Assembly: GCA_964019695.1 (NCBI GenBank)
Contig: OZ026515.1
Span: 142,918,152-142,982,151 of the forward strand
DNA: 64,000 nt
Reading direction: 5' to 3'
Source: Loripinus fragilis
Lineage: Eukaryota; Mollusca; Bivalvia; Lucinida; Lucinidae
This document shows, piece after piece, positions 27,174 to 41,900 of the stretch. The notes below the pieces were generated by a model. The model was not told the origin of the DNA. It worked only from the letters and a program-made list of their open reading frames with translations, and searched no databases. A program made the position numbers and the translations under genes. Each line of letters opens with the position of its first letter. The first letter of the stretch is position 1.

Positions 27174-28575
27174 GGGGTATGAAACCCCCTACCTCAAATG
27201 AATATGAAAACCTGTGTAGATATGAAATGCAGCTGCAATTAATGATGAATTACTAATTAAAACATTTATATTAGCTAGAACTTTGATTTTGGCACTTATC
27301 CCATCTGCGAGCAGTCAAGGATCTGGCGATTCTATGCACTTTCGCCAATTTCTGAACTCCCAAACCTCTCACTAGTGTTATGCGACAACGTTAAATTAAT
27401 AAATATGCTTTCAAAGTAAGCGTTTAAAATGTCAATATGAAGGATTTATCTTCTCCGTAAAGCTGATTTAGGCTATAATGTTTAAAATATACTGCATGAA
27501 GATAATATCGCACAAAGTTAACTGTCTTCACCAAAATACAGTTTAGATAATGTCCGTGCAGTCTAAGCGAACCCCGAACCCCACACGGAAAAAACTGTTT
27601 AAAAGATTGAAACCAATGACGTGAAACACATTTTCCCCCAAAATGACTAGCATTGGTATATCATATTCAATTAGCTTTCCTGGTATATTATCAAGTTCGT
27701 GCTGACAAAGTTTCATGCAACATTTAATGGGTCATTGCATGAAAATTTGATATAACTATCAAATTGACAAATAAAGAAGGCCCAGTCGAGCCAGCACAAT
27801 GCGCAGACTCGCAAGAGCCTTCGCTGCTCGCAGACAAATCAACAAAGTGTGGCTCTACTAGTGTCTAAGGACTCAGACCTAAACTCAGAAACAATCTTCT
27901 TCTGATTACGTTTTTGGAGGTGACAGCGCATATATGCGATAAATAACTACAAATCCTGTGCTAGCCCTATCGACAATATTTGTAAATATATATTATATAA
28001 GGAGATACTATGAAAAACCTTTGTGCAAAATGTTTGTCTAAACCTTTTAAGAAATTAGGATTATTCCGTTAATATTGTTGTCAGCTTATTCTTGAAAGTA
28101 TTGGAAACGTGCATCTCAGTTTCCACTGTACAATTGCATGTGACACTAACCTGACAATAATTTTCGTGAGGGGTTCAGGGGTTCGGCGAGATTGTGCAAA
28201 TGTGCAGGTTTGCCAGAGCATCAATTTGCTGCTTGCCTATGGGATAAGTACCAAAATTTAAAGTACTGGCTTAAATAAATGTGTCTGTAAATCATCTATG
28301 AAAGTGTGAAACCTTTTATTGCCGTTGCGTTTCATATCTATACAGTATTCTTATTCACTTGCCGTAGGGGGTTTCATACCCATACAATACAATAATTGTT
28401 AATTTTCTTCAAATCCTCAAATTAAATTTTACAAAACTTTCAGTATATTTAGATATTGATATCATGCTTCTTTTGAAAGCAAATTTATTAAGTTCCATGC
28501 TCAAGTTGTTGCGTGAGATCATTCGGCAATTTCCATGAGGGGGTGGGGGGTTCGGGGTAGGGGGTTTCATACCCC
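27174..28575. mobile_element. 1.4-kb element with perfect 19-bp TIRs
   Basis: GGGGTATGAAACCCCCTAC (27174-27192) is exactly inverted at 28557-28575. A near copy of the right end lies inside at 28356-28374, and inner inverted segments (TTGGCACTTATCCCAT near 27288, ATGGGATAAGTACCAA near 28239) add symmetry. No ORF or TSD was recognised. Probably a non-autonomous DNA transposon. Confidence 0.65.
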
Positions 28576-28607
28576 ATCTTCATTCGCTGCTTGCAATAGA
28601 TTACAAA

Positions 28608-29085
28608 ATGGCTTTGAATAGGAAAAGAACGATGTTTGACTTCTTTGTGAAGTCGAAAAACAAAAACTGTGGACAACGACAGTGGCGAGCGTCAAGAAAC
28701 ATCGTCTTCTACAAGTTCTTTAACTGATTGTCCATCAGATAACACTGCAGAGGACAAATCTGTTCAAAATGCCAATGAAAGTGAAACATCGATCGGCTGC
28801 ATCAGATCAGCCCAGCACCAGCAGAAAGAAAAAAATGAAAAGCGATCTTTTCAAAAAATTTGGCTGAGAGATTATAAATGGTTGAAATTCCAAGATGACA
28901 ATAATTCCATGTCCTGCACACTCTGCATTAAGCCAGTATACGAAGTCAAATGCATTAACTGGTGACTGTAGAAAATTTAAAACGTCTACCTTAACAAGGC
29001 ATGCAGACAGCAATGATCACAAAGAAGCAGTTGCTGCTGAGTCAGTGGCTACATGTAGTAGTTTTGAGAAAACTGTAAAAAATGA
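28608..29085 (+). pseudogene. zinc-finger/hAT-derived gene fragment (ZNF862-like N-terminus)
   Basis: Frames in succession encode MALNRKRTMFDFF, a Ser/Thr/Asp-rich stretch, then KRSFQKIWLRDYKWLKFQDD with CTLC, and, in another frame, NALTGDCRKFKTSTLTRHAD...NDHKEAV. Together this is a TTF/BED-type finger (C-x2-C...H-x5-H) as found at the start of hAT-like and ZNF862/KIAA1586-like proteins. At least two frameshifts (near 28665 and 28940) make it a pseudogene. No dimerisation or DDE region follows. Confidence 0.7.
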
Positions 29086-29554
29086 CCTTTTGACCCCACC
29101 CCAGGGGCCGAGGGTGTGTGTAAGGACAGTACATTTGCTTTCATGGTGCTCTGTACACAATTCCCTTTAATTTGATATGCAGCATGACTACTTTCAGAAA
29201 AAGTTCTGGTTTGACATTTTGATAAAATTTTTGCAACCATATTTCTGCATGCGTCGTCAGCTTTAATTTGATATGCAACATGACCATATTCCAAAAAAGT
29301 TTAATTTTGGCCCCAGCCCCACCCCATAAGTCCACCCACGGGGATCGGACTCAGACCTTCAAACTAAAATCCTGTTTGATATGTTTCATAACTTCTGCTC
29401 TTCTGCCTGTATGCAAAACTTCAGCAAAAAATATTAACAAAAGTTACTGTCTTACTGTAGTTATTGCGAAATTTAAATATTTGACAAAGGCGTCATAACG
29501 CCCCTATATGAGGTAAAAGGTTAAGTTTCATATGGGTGACAGAGAAAACTTGTC

Positions 29555-29762
29555 TTCAGGGTGCCTGAAAAAGTGAGGCTCAAACCAGCCTGCTCAGCTA
29601 CAGAGACTAGCTATATTGAAATCCGACATGGAGCAAGATTGACTACTATACTTCCCAGATAGTGAATAACAAAAGCACCGATCAGACTTCACAGATGTGC
29701 AGACCCATCTGTGCCTGTGTTGGTTGCATGCAACAAAGTCAGGTTTCTCACGTCATGGCCCA
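29555..29762 (+). repeat. dispersed repeat family R1, copy 1
   Basis: Shared core CAGCTACAGAGACTAGCTA, GAATAACAAA(G/A)GC and GTGCAGACC. Further copies are at 41535-41770, 50245-50490 and 57035-57245, in both orientations. A GCAGACCAGCCTG motif recurs in all. Short SINE- or MITE-like. Confidence 0.6.
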
Positions 29763-29799
29763 TTATTTGTTCACTCAATCTGATTTTCTTATATTTTAG

Positions 29800-29934
29800 A
29801 TTTGACATCTACAGAAAGATCCCGAAGGATTTGACCCAGCCCACCACTACAGGGGCGTGTATTTCTGTATGCAGTATCCTGTTTATAGTTTACCTGTTTC
29901 TCTCAGAGCTTGTTGGCTTTTTAACCCATGAAGT
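29800..29934 (+). CDS. ERGIC1: ERGIC1 exon 2
   Basis: The acceptor TTATATTTTAG and donor GTAAGT bound 135 nt encoding the cytosolic N-terminus (FDIYRKIPKDL) and first membrane span. It enters with one base (phase 2) and leaves with two (GT). Confidence 0.95.
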
Positions 29935-32900
29935 GTAAGTACTGTTTCATTTTAACTGAATCAATCCTACAGATGGGAAAACTCTTTACATGTACCAGCT
30001 AACGGGGCTGATAATAACTCCAAGCCATTAGTCACTCTGGTATATTTTGTGTTTCTGAAAGATTTTTTTGAAGAAGTTAATTTTGGAAAAGTCGGAAGAT
30101 GTAAACTAAACCATAAAGAATTACCAAGCATGCAAAGAGTCAAACTTTGACTTAATATTTTTTTTATCATAGGTCATGAGCAATCAGATCTCCCTCGGCC
30201 AATTCTGTGGAATCAGACTTTAAATGTACATCGAGGATCTACTTTGAGAGCGTGACGCTGACGTTACATAATGTGACGCTGACGTCATAGAAACCATGCC
30301 AATACAATAACAAGTGTGATTGCAGCAAAACAAATGGTTATAAATGAAGTTCATGCTTTTTCAATAAAATATCGCTTCAGCTTTATTTATTGAAAAATGC
30401 ATAAACTTCATTTATTCTTCTGATTTAAACTTTTCGGGCAATCAGAAAAACGGATTTCAATAGGGCTAAACCAATATGCTACAGAACTAATTTTCCTGAC
30501 GCCCTTTCCGGCTAACAAAATGGAGTTTTATCATACATAGTAATGCGCTTACTTCGCCTTTCGTTCACCCTAGGCTTGATATGATTATCGAATTGCGTCA
30601 GACTTTCCCCATGAGGTTGTGAGACGAGGCATGTATAGCTGATGAGATCTCTAGTCTCTACTATTGCTGTATTTAGGTGTAAAATAAAAACTATAGTATA
30701 TGAAATAAACAAACTTGAGGTAGATAATAAATGTTATAATGTATTATTGGTCATACCATAGAGTATATAGGTTTTGGTTTAATGTTTTTTAGTTTTTAAA
30801 TGAGTTTTAAAACAGAATATCTGAACAGAATGTTTAAAGGTACAGAAATGTATGAAGAGTTCAGTTCAGTGATAAATATGATGATGATCTGACCTGATTA
30901 GACTGCTAAAATATGACTCCTCATTTCAGCCAAATATATATTGATATATCTCCATGAATACATTCATTGCTGTTCTCAGTAAAGCAAACTCCTTGTACAT
31001 AAAATCACTAAAATGTCAGGTTAAACATGTTTTTTGTGTTCTTAACAAAACTGTATCATCAAGATGGTTCTATTGAGTATCTACAACGTGGGTTTTGGTT
31101 GAGAAATAAAAAAAAAATGATTATGCACTCTTATCTGGAGTCCTGTTGTACTCATTTGAGACATGATATGTTTCCACTGAATACCCGTAGCCTATGTTTC
31201 CTAGAATGAAGAAGTAAAACTAGCAATCAAAATGCAATCCTAATATTGATGCACAAACTTCAGGTTTAATTATGTATAAAAGCATTGTTTTGGAAAAATA
31301 TGCACAGTCCTCAGGTTTTTAGTAAAAGTATCATAGAACTAAACCCTTAAAGCGCCAAGAAAAAATGCATCTGAAAATGTTGTCTGCTGAAGTCGTCTGC
31401 TGCAAATAATTGCCTAGCAATACTGACAAATTAAGTATAGAAGCAAACAGTGTGGACCCAGAACAGACTGCTCATATAGGAGCAGTCTGATCTGGGTCCA
31501 CACTGTTTGCCATAGTCTTCTTAAACATTTCAGCAGACAAGAAAAGAAGACTATTTTTGTTGCGATTGGCGCATTAAGGGTTAATTTGAGTTTTGTTACT
31601 CTTGGATATAATTTGTGATTGGGTATCTTTTATTTTAACCCTTTAAACACTCTTAGCAGTCTGATCAGGGCTCATAGTGTTTGCTTCCAAGATAAAGTTA
31701 GTCTGAACAGCATTTGAATATATGCAGCAGACATAATAAACAGATGACAATTTTTTGACAAAAATATAACAGGCCTTTAGTTAAGAGTGCATAACAGAAA
31801 GATAATTTTCATATTTCTCAACCAAAACATATGTTATGGGTACTCAAAAGAATCGTCTCAATGAGACGGTTCAGCACCCACAGCATATGCTGGAAACTAT
31901 AGGTAAGAAACTATTTAATATTTTACGCTGAATTATTTTGTTTATCTAAACCACTGATATAATCAGGATAAGGGTTAATTGGGTATGTAAGCAAATATCC
32001 TGCTTATCTGTTCCTCTGACTTACATGTATGATTATGGGAATTTATATTGATCAGTTGATGTTTATCATAATTTTTGTTTGTTTGTTTTTTCAGAGAAAG
32101 TGAACTGATTGTAGATGATCCTGCTTATCTGTTCCTCTGACTTACATGTATGATTATGGGAATTTATATTGATCAGTTGATGTTTATCATAATTTTTGTT
32201 TGTTTGTTTTTTCAGAGAAAGTGAACTGATTGTAGATGATCCTGCTTATCTGTTCCTCTGACTTACATGTATGATTATGGGAATTTATATTGATCAGTTG
32301 ATGTTTATCATAATTTTTGTTTGTTTGTTTTTTCAGAGAAAGTGAACTGATTGTAGATGATCCTGTGAAATACTCCGAGAAAATTCCAGTATTTATAAAT
32401 ATAACATTACTAAATACAAAATGTGACTGTAAGTCATATATATTACTTTACTGTCGTGCCAACCAAAAGTGACAGTGACAAAATATTTTGTTTACAATTG
32501 TTAAGTAAAACATTAACTTGTACACTCCACTTGAGCTAACGCGAATCGAGAGATCACTTGTGTATTGGATAGGATTAATAAACAAGTGATTTATCTATTC
32601 TAAGTCCCTAATAACTTAAGTAAACAAAACATATCATCACTGTCACACTTGGCTGGCAGGACAGTAGTTTGGGCTGGGTTATTACTTTTCGAGAATACAT
32701 GTATTTCACATCCTTACATATACATCCAAGCTTGTCAAGTGCTTAGGAAACTTTCAGTCTGTCCGCTTTAAATTTACGGCTTTCTCACATGTAGTCAAAA
32801 ACAAGTGAGTAAGTCCTGGAAATACCACAATCACAGATCTAGGTTTGGCATCAGGCCTCCAGATAAGAGTGTATATTGTAAAACTATTTTCTTTATTTCT

Positions 32901-35900
32901 CATCCAAAACACATGTTTAAATTGATGGGTAAGAAAATAATTACAGTTTTATGCTAATAAGATTTCCTTATCTGGATCTATGAGCATGATAAGGAGTTAT
33001 CCAGTTGAATTTATATAACCAGCCTCTCTAAATCCTGAGCTATGCAGCTCCTTAAAGTAAGCTCAACATTTGCTAATTTGTAAAAGGGAAAACAATGTGA
33101 AACCATGCACTTTGACCTAATGAGAGTTAAGCACATGTGATTTTCATACTTAACACATATGCACAGAAGCCTTGTGTAAATGCCTATGCTAATACAGCCA
33201 GCGGGGCTTGAGGCAGGACTTTAGTTAAGAGTGCGTAACAATTTTTTTTCTCAACCAAAACATATGTTGTGGGTACTCAAAAGAACGGTCTCAATGAGAC
33301 GGTTCTTTTGAGCAGCCAAAGCATGTGCTAAAACTGATGGGTAAGAAAGTTTTGACAATTTTAGGCTCAAATATTTTGTTTATCTAAACCTGTGGCTTGA
33401 GGTCTAAATTTTGATCTGTCTTCATCTACATCTATATTTTGTGTATTCGAGCAGCAATGGCTGTGGCGAGTCTGCACAGGCTTGTCTGAGTCTTCCTTGT
33501 TTGACAATGGGATAAGTACCAAAATCTCATTTGCAGGTTCTTTTATAACTGTGCGATATAAAAATTCAAGTCATGAGGTTATTAAACTTTTCATGCTCAA
33601 CAGAGCACAAACTTTCAACTGCTCATAAAAACTAAAATACCGACAAATGAAGAAGTTTTTTGCTTTAAGTCTCTCAGATGTTGTATTCATCATGCTAATA
33701 AATGTTAAATACCAACAATTGTTGGCATTTTAACATTTATGAGCAGGATAAATTTCGTGCTCAGTTGAGTCTAGCATGGAAAAAGTTTTATAACCTCGGC
33801 GCCAGGTCTCTAAATAGGGGTGCGTATTTGAAAATTAATTTTCTTACTTCTCAACCTAAACATATGTTGTGAGTGCTCTAATTGAGATGGTTCTTTTGAG
33901 CACCAAAAACATGTTATAATTTATGGTAAGAACATATTGATATTTTACGCTCTTTTTTTCCCGCTCTATATCTAGATCTATAGAAATTGTTCTGTATTTC
34001 AGTTGTAGGATTAGATATACAAGATGATATGGGTCGTCATGAAGTGGGATTCAAAGATAACACTCAGAAATTCCCAGAATCAGATGGCAATGGCTGTAGA
34101 ATGGAGTCTCATTTCTTGATCAACAAAGTAAGTTTACTTCTTATTTCATCAGTTGCTGTGTAATAATTTTAATTATCATATGAAGTCGCGCCTGGAAGTG
34201 AAATAACGCCATGCAATAAAATCGATAAACCACTAGTGGTTTACAGATTTTCGGGAAATGTTTTGACGTCCCTAACAACGTTGCATACATAATGACAAAA
34301 TTATAACGTTTTTACGGCAAAAATGAGATTTCAAAGTAATCTTAATGTCATATGATAAGTAGAATCTTACATTCTTGCTCTTGTATATTAAATTTATCAA
34401 TAGCGTTGCGAAAAGGAGATAAAATGTTCTACAAGCCTCACATTTTATCTCTTTTCCCCAACTCATTTAATAAAGCACTCATGTAAGATCCTCTATATAA
34501 AAATTTTATCTCAACCAAAAATGAGGATATTTTCTTATTTCTCCACTAATCAGTTTGTTTTAAAGTTTATTGATATTGTTCTTATGAGATGATTTCAGTG
34601 GGCTACATAACTAATGATTTCAGAAAATAGCAAAATATTAAAGGCTTCATGCGCTTGCTTTGAAATTAAATTGAGCCCTATATTATACAAAACTAAAACA
34701 AATAGAGAAGGGTAGAGGGCAGAGAGAGTTTATCAATTCCAAAACAATCCCAAGCTGCAACCCGAGTAAGCCATAAATACAGCTTTTGTCTTGATGACAA
34801 GGTTATGAGAAATGTTCCAACATTCCAATTTCTGACTACTCCAGGGATCAAATTTAAGATTTTTAACCACTTGCTAAATAAAGCAAGTAATAATTTTTCT
34901 TACTTGTTAAAGAAGATGAGCAACTTGCTAAGTCACTCCATATATCACTAATTAGAAAATTGAACCAATATATTTAGCGAACGTGCAGACAAGATTGTGT
35001 GCCAAAAATTATTTCAAATATTATCTCCTTTCTTGAAGCACATTTTGGTTATCTTGAAAACAGTGTAGATGCATATCAGTCAGCTTCTTCAGAAGCTGGC
35101 TGATCTGGATCTACACTGTTTTTCAAGCAGTTTATGCTATGTTGCATAATTTGGAAGAAGCGATTTGTATTCACTTGCTAAAAATAACAAGTGATAGTAA
35201 TTTCAAGTTGCTTTTTTTGAAAAACTACTAGCATTTAGCAAGTTAGCAAGTGCTAAATTTGATCCTGTACTCATTCTGTTAACAAATTGTTGTTTTATGG
35301 CCCAGTTACAGTGTTCAGGTCATATGGGGCATGGTTAGTTATCTCACTGTTCAAATGACTGACAACTGGCTTACTTGAACCTCTGGTAGGCAGAGAATGA
35401 CCACTGAACCCTGTAAAGGCCAACTTGTTAAACTTGTTGTTTTATGGCTCAATTATAAGAAGATCTACAATCTATCATGTAATAAATTGCTAGAAGACAC
35501 ATTTCCCGCTCGCTGTTTTCAGCTAAACTTGTAATTATCAGGTCTTTGCAGGATTCATAAAATGCTTCTTTGAAAGGTCTTATCAAATAGCTACTTCATG
35601 AGTACTCTGATCTAGGTCTGCAATGGCTATGAATTTCTGTCGGAATATTAATGTCTAAATTTTTAGAATATTTGCTACATTGCTGTATGACATTTATAAT
35701 TTTATTTCTTATATGTTGTTATTGTTCAGGTGCCGGGTAACTTCCATGTGTCTACCCATTCAGCTCAGAGACAGCCAGAGAAACCAGATATGACACATAT
35801 ACTTCATAAAGTTAGGTTTGGTATGGAGATGCAAGCAGGAAAGGTAACTCTTACTGATTAACCCTTAAAGGGATGGTCATAGAATCACTAACATCTTTAT

Positions 35901-38900
35901 TTCAGACTTCATCACAAAATCAATTGAAAAATTAGTAAATATATACTTACAAATTCAGGTGATAATTAGAGATTATCTCATGGCGTTTTGGTAATCACCC
36001 GAAGTATCAACCTGAGACGCCATTATCAGCCCGAGAGCTTTAGCTCGAGGGCTGATAATGGTCGAGGGTTGATACAGAGGATGATAACCAAAACCCCATG
36101 TTATAATCTGTTTATCACATATTACATTTCACTATTTCAACTCGTTTGACGTACAAAAATGTAAGTTAAAGAAATGAATGGCGTACATTTTGCGTTACGT
36201 CGCGCCACTTGTTTACCACTGACGTCATCAAATGATCAACGTTACGTGCCAGGCATGATAACCTCTCTCCGTTCAAAATACATGACTTCCGGTCATCATC
36301 AAGGCAGGCGGATAACCAGTTGGCGGGAAAGAGCTTATCGCATATGCAGACTTAGGGTTATCGCGGCAAATAGCGTCCCGAATATGTGATGATGAGAGAT
36401 ACTTGAAATGTTATGAAGGCACACGAAATCCTAATTCAAGCTTAGAATGGAGTATTTTCTAGAGTAAATTATTCTTTTAATGCTATAAAAGACAGTCATA
36501 TAAATGAAAATGATAGCAGTCCATTCATATTCATTTATTTATTCCTAATGAAATGTCCCACTCCCATCTATTGGACAAATCCATTTCAAATTTAAGGATT
36601 GTTGAGTACATGTAGTAATTTTCAATTTCATTCAAATTTTAAAAGTACATTCTGTTACCTGTACTGTTTGCCGAAGTCCCATAAAATGGAGGCTAGCTAT
36701 AGCTAGTGCTAGGCTTATTATGGCTTAAATTTCTGGCCTTGTATTCTCTTAAAACCTGAATGATGTTACAAAATTCTTTCTGCTGCATTTGTTTTTGTTG
36801 CTAAAATGGTTGAAGTTAGTGAAATAATACTTGACTGCAGATGAGTTTACTGATCATTACAATTATAGGTGCTAATGGTACTTATACACAAAGCTGTTTG
36901 AAGTCTTTGTCAAAGGAATGAAAATCCATGTTCTAATCAGGAGATTCACATTCTGTCTGAACATGGGTCTTAACTTGACTATATTTTCTCTGTGTTTGTT
37001 TGGCTCAATCCTTAATGTCCCAGTCAATGTCGGGACGGTCAGTTCACCTAACCATACATGTACTTTTTCCTGGGCAAGCTTGACTAAGGGGTTTACCAGT
37101 ACTTCATGCACATACTTTCACTTGTAACTGACAACAACCCTTCTTGAATCAGCGGAAGGGAGGAGAATGACCGTAGAAATTATTTTATACTCAATTTCCA
37201 CAAAAGTATGGGACCAGGCGGGGATAGAACTTGCCACCTCTGAGTTTCTCTGTGTGAATAACGATGACTATGGCATGACTGTAGGTCTTGTTTTGCCTTT
37301 GTGATGAGTGCCAATATCTGATACGGTTGACTCATGTTGATATTTATGTTTATTTCAGGAAGTTAAAGGCTCATTTAATCCTTTAGAAAATCTAGACAAG
37401 TCCAAGGGTGAACGTAAGTACCAAAAGGGCTCTGGAGGTAGGAGTCCATAATCAGATAATAAAATTCTTAACCAAAACACATGTTGTGGGTACTCTAAAG
37501 AACCATCTCAACAAGACTGTACTTTTGAGCACCCAAAACTTATGTTTAGACTGAAGGATAAGAAAATATTTACAATTTTACACTCAGATATTTTGTTAAT
37601 CATGACTAATTGTACACAGACAGCATACATTGACTGTATTGACTATTTTCGGAGTTATGGCCCTTTGAAACTGAAAATAGTTGTCTGCTCTGTAACTTAG
37701 AATGATAAAAAAAAATATTAATCTCATCACACTGTTGTAGTGGTTGTCCATGCTTCAAATATTGTTAAGTACATTAAATGCAGCACTTACAAGAAAAGAA
37801 CATTTTTCATCAGTCAGACCTCTAGATAAGAGGGCAGAATTCAAAGTTGAATTTCTTATTTCTAAAACAAAGCCTATGTTGTGGGGCTTCAAGAGAAATG
37901 TTTCGATGAAACGGTACTTTGAGCACACAAAACAGATGTTTTAACTAATGGATAAAAAACAATAACCATTTTACATACAAAAGTTTGCTTATCTGGACCT
38001 ATAGTCAGTAAATTAGAATTTGATTTTTTCAGCTATGGCAACCCATGATTATATTCTACGAGTTGTGCCCACAGTTTATGTAGATAGAAGCGGGAATAAG
38101 AGATTTCCATATCAATACACTTATTCATATAGGGTAAGTAACTGCTTTAAGCAAAACTGTCACAACTGAAACAAGCAACATCCCTGGCTTCTCCAGTCAG
38201 TGGTTCAGGACTAAGCCATGGTCCCATCTCCATATGACCTTAGCTGTTGGTGGGACGTTGAACACAAACACACTCACTCAATTGTTAAATCTTTATTGAG
38301 CAAAGGACTGTTTCTTGTTTTACCCCAATCAGTTAAGTAAAAATTTGAGACAACCTTTGGTAGATAAAATTTATTGAGGCTAAGTAAATGGTCAGCTTCG
38401 CTTAAAATACATGTGTATGTATATGTTACTATGTATGTCATATTAAAAGTTTGCTGCCCTATAGGAAATTTTGTATTTAATTATTACTTATTATTTCCTT
38501 GAACCCTTGTCCTGCAGAACTAAGTTATAAATTTGAAAACAATGTCAGGGGACAAAAATTCCACTCGTCCTTTCCTAATTAAGAGTGAAATCTAGAAAGG
38601 ACGAGTAATATTTCTCAAAGCACTTGTCCTGTAGGATGAGTGCTTCGGGAAGAATTACTTGAGGGTGAAAAATCTGAGGGTGAAACTAGCATTTTCTGAG
38701 TATTGACTGTTGTCAGTATATGGGATGCAGCTCTGAAACTGACTGCGTAAATATCATTTTAGCAGTGATATTTAAGTACCTTTATATTACTCTCTTATGT
38801 TCCCTATTGCATACGCCTTTAAAGGACAAGTGTATGTGTTTGCAGGATGAGTGAAAATTGTAAGTGACTCGTCCTGCAGGACAAGTGCAAAATTGAAATA

Positions 38901-41900
38901 TTTTTGTCCCCTGAGTGTAGATCTAGATCATGATCAGTTGGCTTCATCAGAAGCCAACTGATCTAGATCTTCACAGATTTCCAAACACTCTCTAAACCAA
39001 TAGTTATATATGAAAACCAGTAATTCAACAGACTAGAAAAGTGGATATAGCTTAGTTTTACATTCAGCAGTGAACAGGACAAGAAACAAGTTCTTTATGA
39101 ATCTACACAGTTCCAATCAGTTTGTGAATTCATGATATTAAATGGAATCAATCAACTAGGCTCCCTGGAATCAGAGTGGATACACATGTAGGAGTGCAGT
39201 GGCTCAGTTGGTTGAGTGTTAGACTGGGGATCTAAGGGTTGCTGGTTCTAGCCGTCAATGTGTTGTGTCCTTGAGCAAGACGCTTATCCGCTGCGTAGTA
39301 CTGAACCAACCCAGAAAGACCTGTCATGACATGACTGAAAACTTGTTGACTAGGACGTAAAGAATCAAACCAAACAAACAAAAGATGTGCATGTAGATAA
39401 CCATTTTCAACCCTGATAAGGGCACAGTGTGCATAGGGTTTTTAAAATTCTATTTCCTCTTTGTAAAACAGTGTAGATTAGAATCCAGCTGGCCAGCATC
39501 GACACATTTTTATCCACATGAGGAATCCATATTAATAGCAAAATAGCCCCACCAGGTTAACTGAAAATCAGGCCATGTAATGTAAACATCCCATAAAGTA
39601 CTTAGTATGTGCTTTTAGGGGCATGTGAGCTTATTAGGTCAAAGTTGGTATCCATTTATTCAACGGGACAAGATATGTCTAAGCTGTATCTATTAATTAG
39701 TTTTATGGTATATGTATATGTTTTGGGGCTAAAATACATTTTCAGCCTACTTCCTTCATAAGAAGTAGTTTGGAGGACATCAGCCTTTTGCATGCTAAGT
39801 GACAAAGCATGTGAATACAGTAAAACCTGTGTAAAACACCCACTCAAAAATAGACAAATCAAAGATCTTAATAACAAATGGTAGCTTAATGGAGGTCAAA
39901 AGTTTTGCAGAATGCTCCCATTGGAGCATTCCACAATACCTTTTACCTGCATTAAGGGATATTGGTCTTGAAAACCAATTTTCGGTCTTTTTGAGGGTGG
40001 CCGTTTTTTTCATAGGTTTTACTGTAATACAAGCTTAAAGCACAGTTGTCTCTGCTTCTGCAATCTACTAGAATTAAGAATTGTCCTGTCTCAGTATTCT
40101 TCAGGACTAATTTATTGTTTTGGGGTTTGGACTCTCCAAATTAATTATTACAGCCCCCGCCAACATTGAGCTCTATAGTCTATGGACTTGTTAGTCCATC
40201 TGTCTGTCCATCTGTCCATCCTCTTAAGACTTATGTGGTAGGGAGCGCAGTGGCTCAGTGGTAGAGTGCTTGACTCGAGACCGAAGGGCCGCGGGTTCGA
40301 GCCTCACCGGCGTCACTGCGTTGTGGTTCTTGAGCAAGACACATTTATCCTAGCTTAGTACTGGTTCAACCCAGGAAGACTCGTCCCTTTATAACAGAAA
40401 GATTGTTGATGGGACGTAAAGAATAAAATCAATCAATCAAGACTTATGTGGACACTCTAACTTGGTCATTTGTCACAGGATTTTGTCCAAATTTCATATA
40501 TGGATTACATTAATCAAACTCTCAGCAAAGTTCATATATAGGTTTTGTCTGATCATGATGAACGATAACCAAGATGGCCACCAATATAGCTGCCGCCTGT
40601 TGGTTTGCACTTGTGAACACTCTGTCGCTGTCATTTATCGCCAGATTTTTTATGGGTTTCATATATGGATTACTTTCATCAAACTCTGTCTCAAGGTTGA
40701 ATATGTACTTTGTCCAATGAACGATAACCAAGATAGCCACCAAAATGCCCGCTGCCTGCCTGTGTATAAAATTTGCACTTGTGAACACTCTATCTTTGTC
40801 ATTTATTGCCTGGTTTCTTCCAAATTTCAATTATGGATTACTTTCAACAAACTCTCACCCAGATTGAATATGGAATCTGTCCAGTGAATGATCAAGATTA
40901 CCACCAAAATGGCTGCTGCCGCCTGTCTGTTTGCTCTTGTGGGAACTCTTAGTCATTAATCGCCCGATTTATTCCAAATTTCTTATTTGGATTACTACCA
41001 TCTAACTCTGGCCCAAGTTCAAATATGGCTTTTATTTTCTTGTCTCAAAAATTGTCTGTGGGGGACACTCGAAGCAGTTATTACATTAACTCCGGATCAA
41101 GTCAAATCAAGTTAACTAGTTAGTAGAACAACACAAAGGGATGAAAGGAAATAGTTACAGAAGCTGCCACCAGTATTTTTAATGCTATTATCACTGCTAT
41201 ATTTTCTACAGGAAATAGTTCAGTACGGTCACGGAGGTAGAGCACATCCCGCTATTTGGTTCAGATATGAAATGAGTCCTATAACTGTAAAATATACAGA
41301 ACACAGAAAACCTTTATATCATTTCTTAACGACGGTAAGTCATGTGTGGACTAACACCCAGAAAAAGTAGACAACCATTCTATAAAAACCCTATAATGCT
41401 ATTTGACCCCTCCACAACTGCAGCAGCTATTTGGTATAATTTGATATTATTTCCTTTGGAAATAAGGCTTGATATATCATGTGAAAGGTCTGCTTTCCAG
41501 CAGACAATTCACATGAAATACCAAGCCTTATTTGCGCCTCGACATGAGATAACTTGTCTTTGGTGTTTTGCGAACAAAGCCGCAGACCAGCCTGCCCATC
41601 AGTGCAGTCTGATCAGCACCATTGTGATTCGCTTTTTGGAAACTATCATATCTAAACTGCTACAAGCAAATTTTTAATTTTCTAGCTAGTCTCTGTAGCC
41701 TAGGAGACTGGTTTGAGTCTCGCTCTGTTGGTAGCCCCGAAGACAGGTTTTGTCATGTCGAGGCCCATTTAGTTCCTAAATATAACAGATATCAAAATGT
41801 CTGCTGTAGCGTGTAGGATCCGGAGATGCTTTTAGAGTTTGTTAGATAAGCTTCCAATGAAGACTCAGACTAGCCTGTATTTATATGACACTGAACTCAG

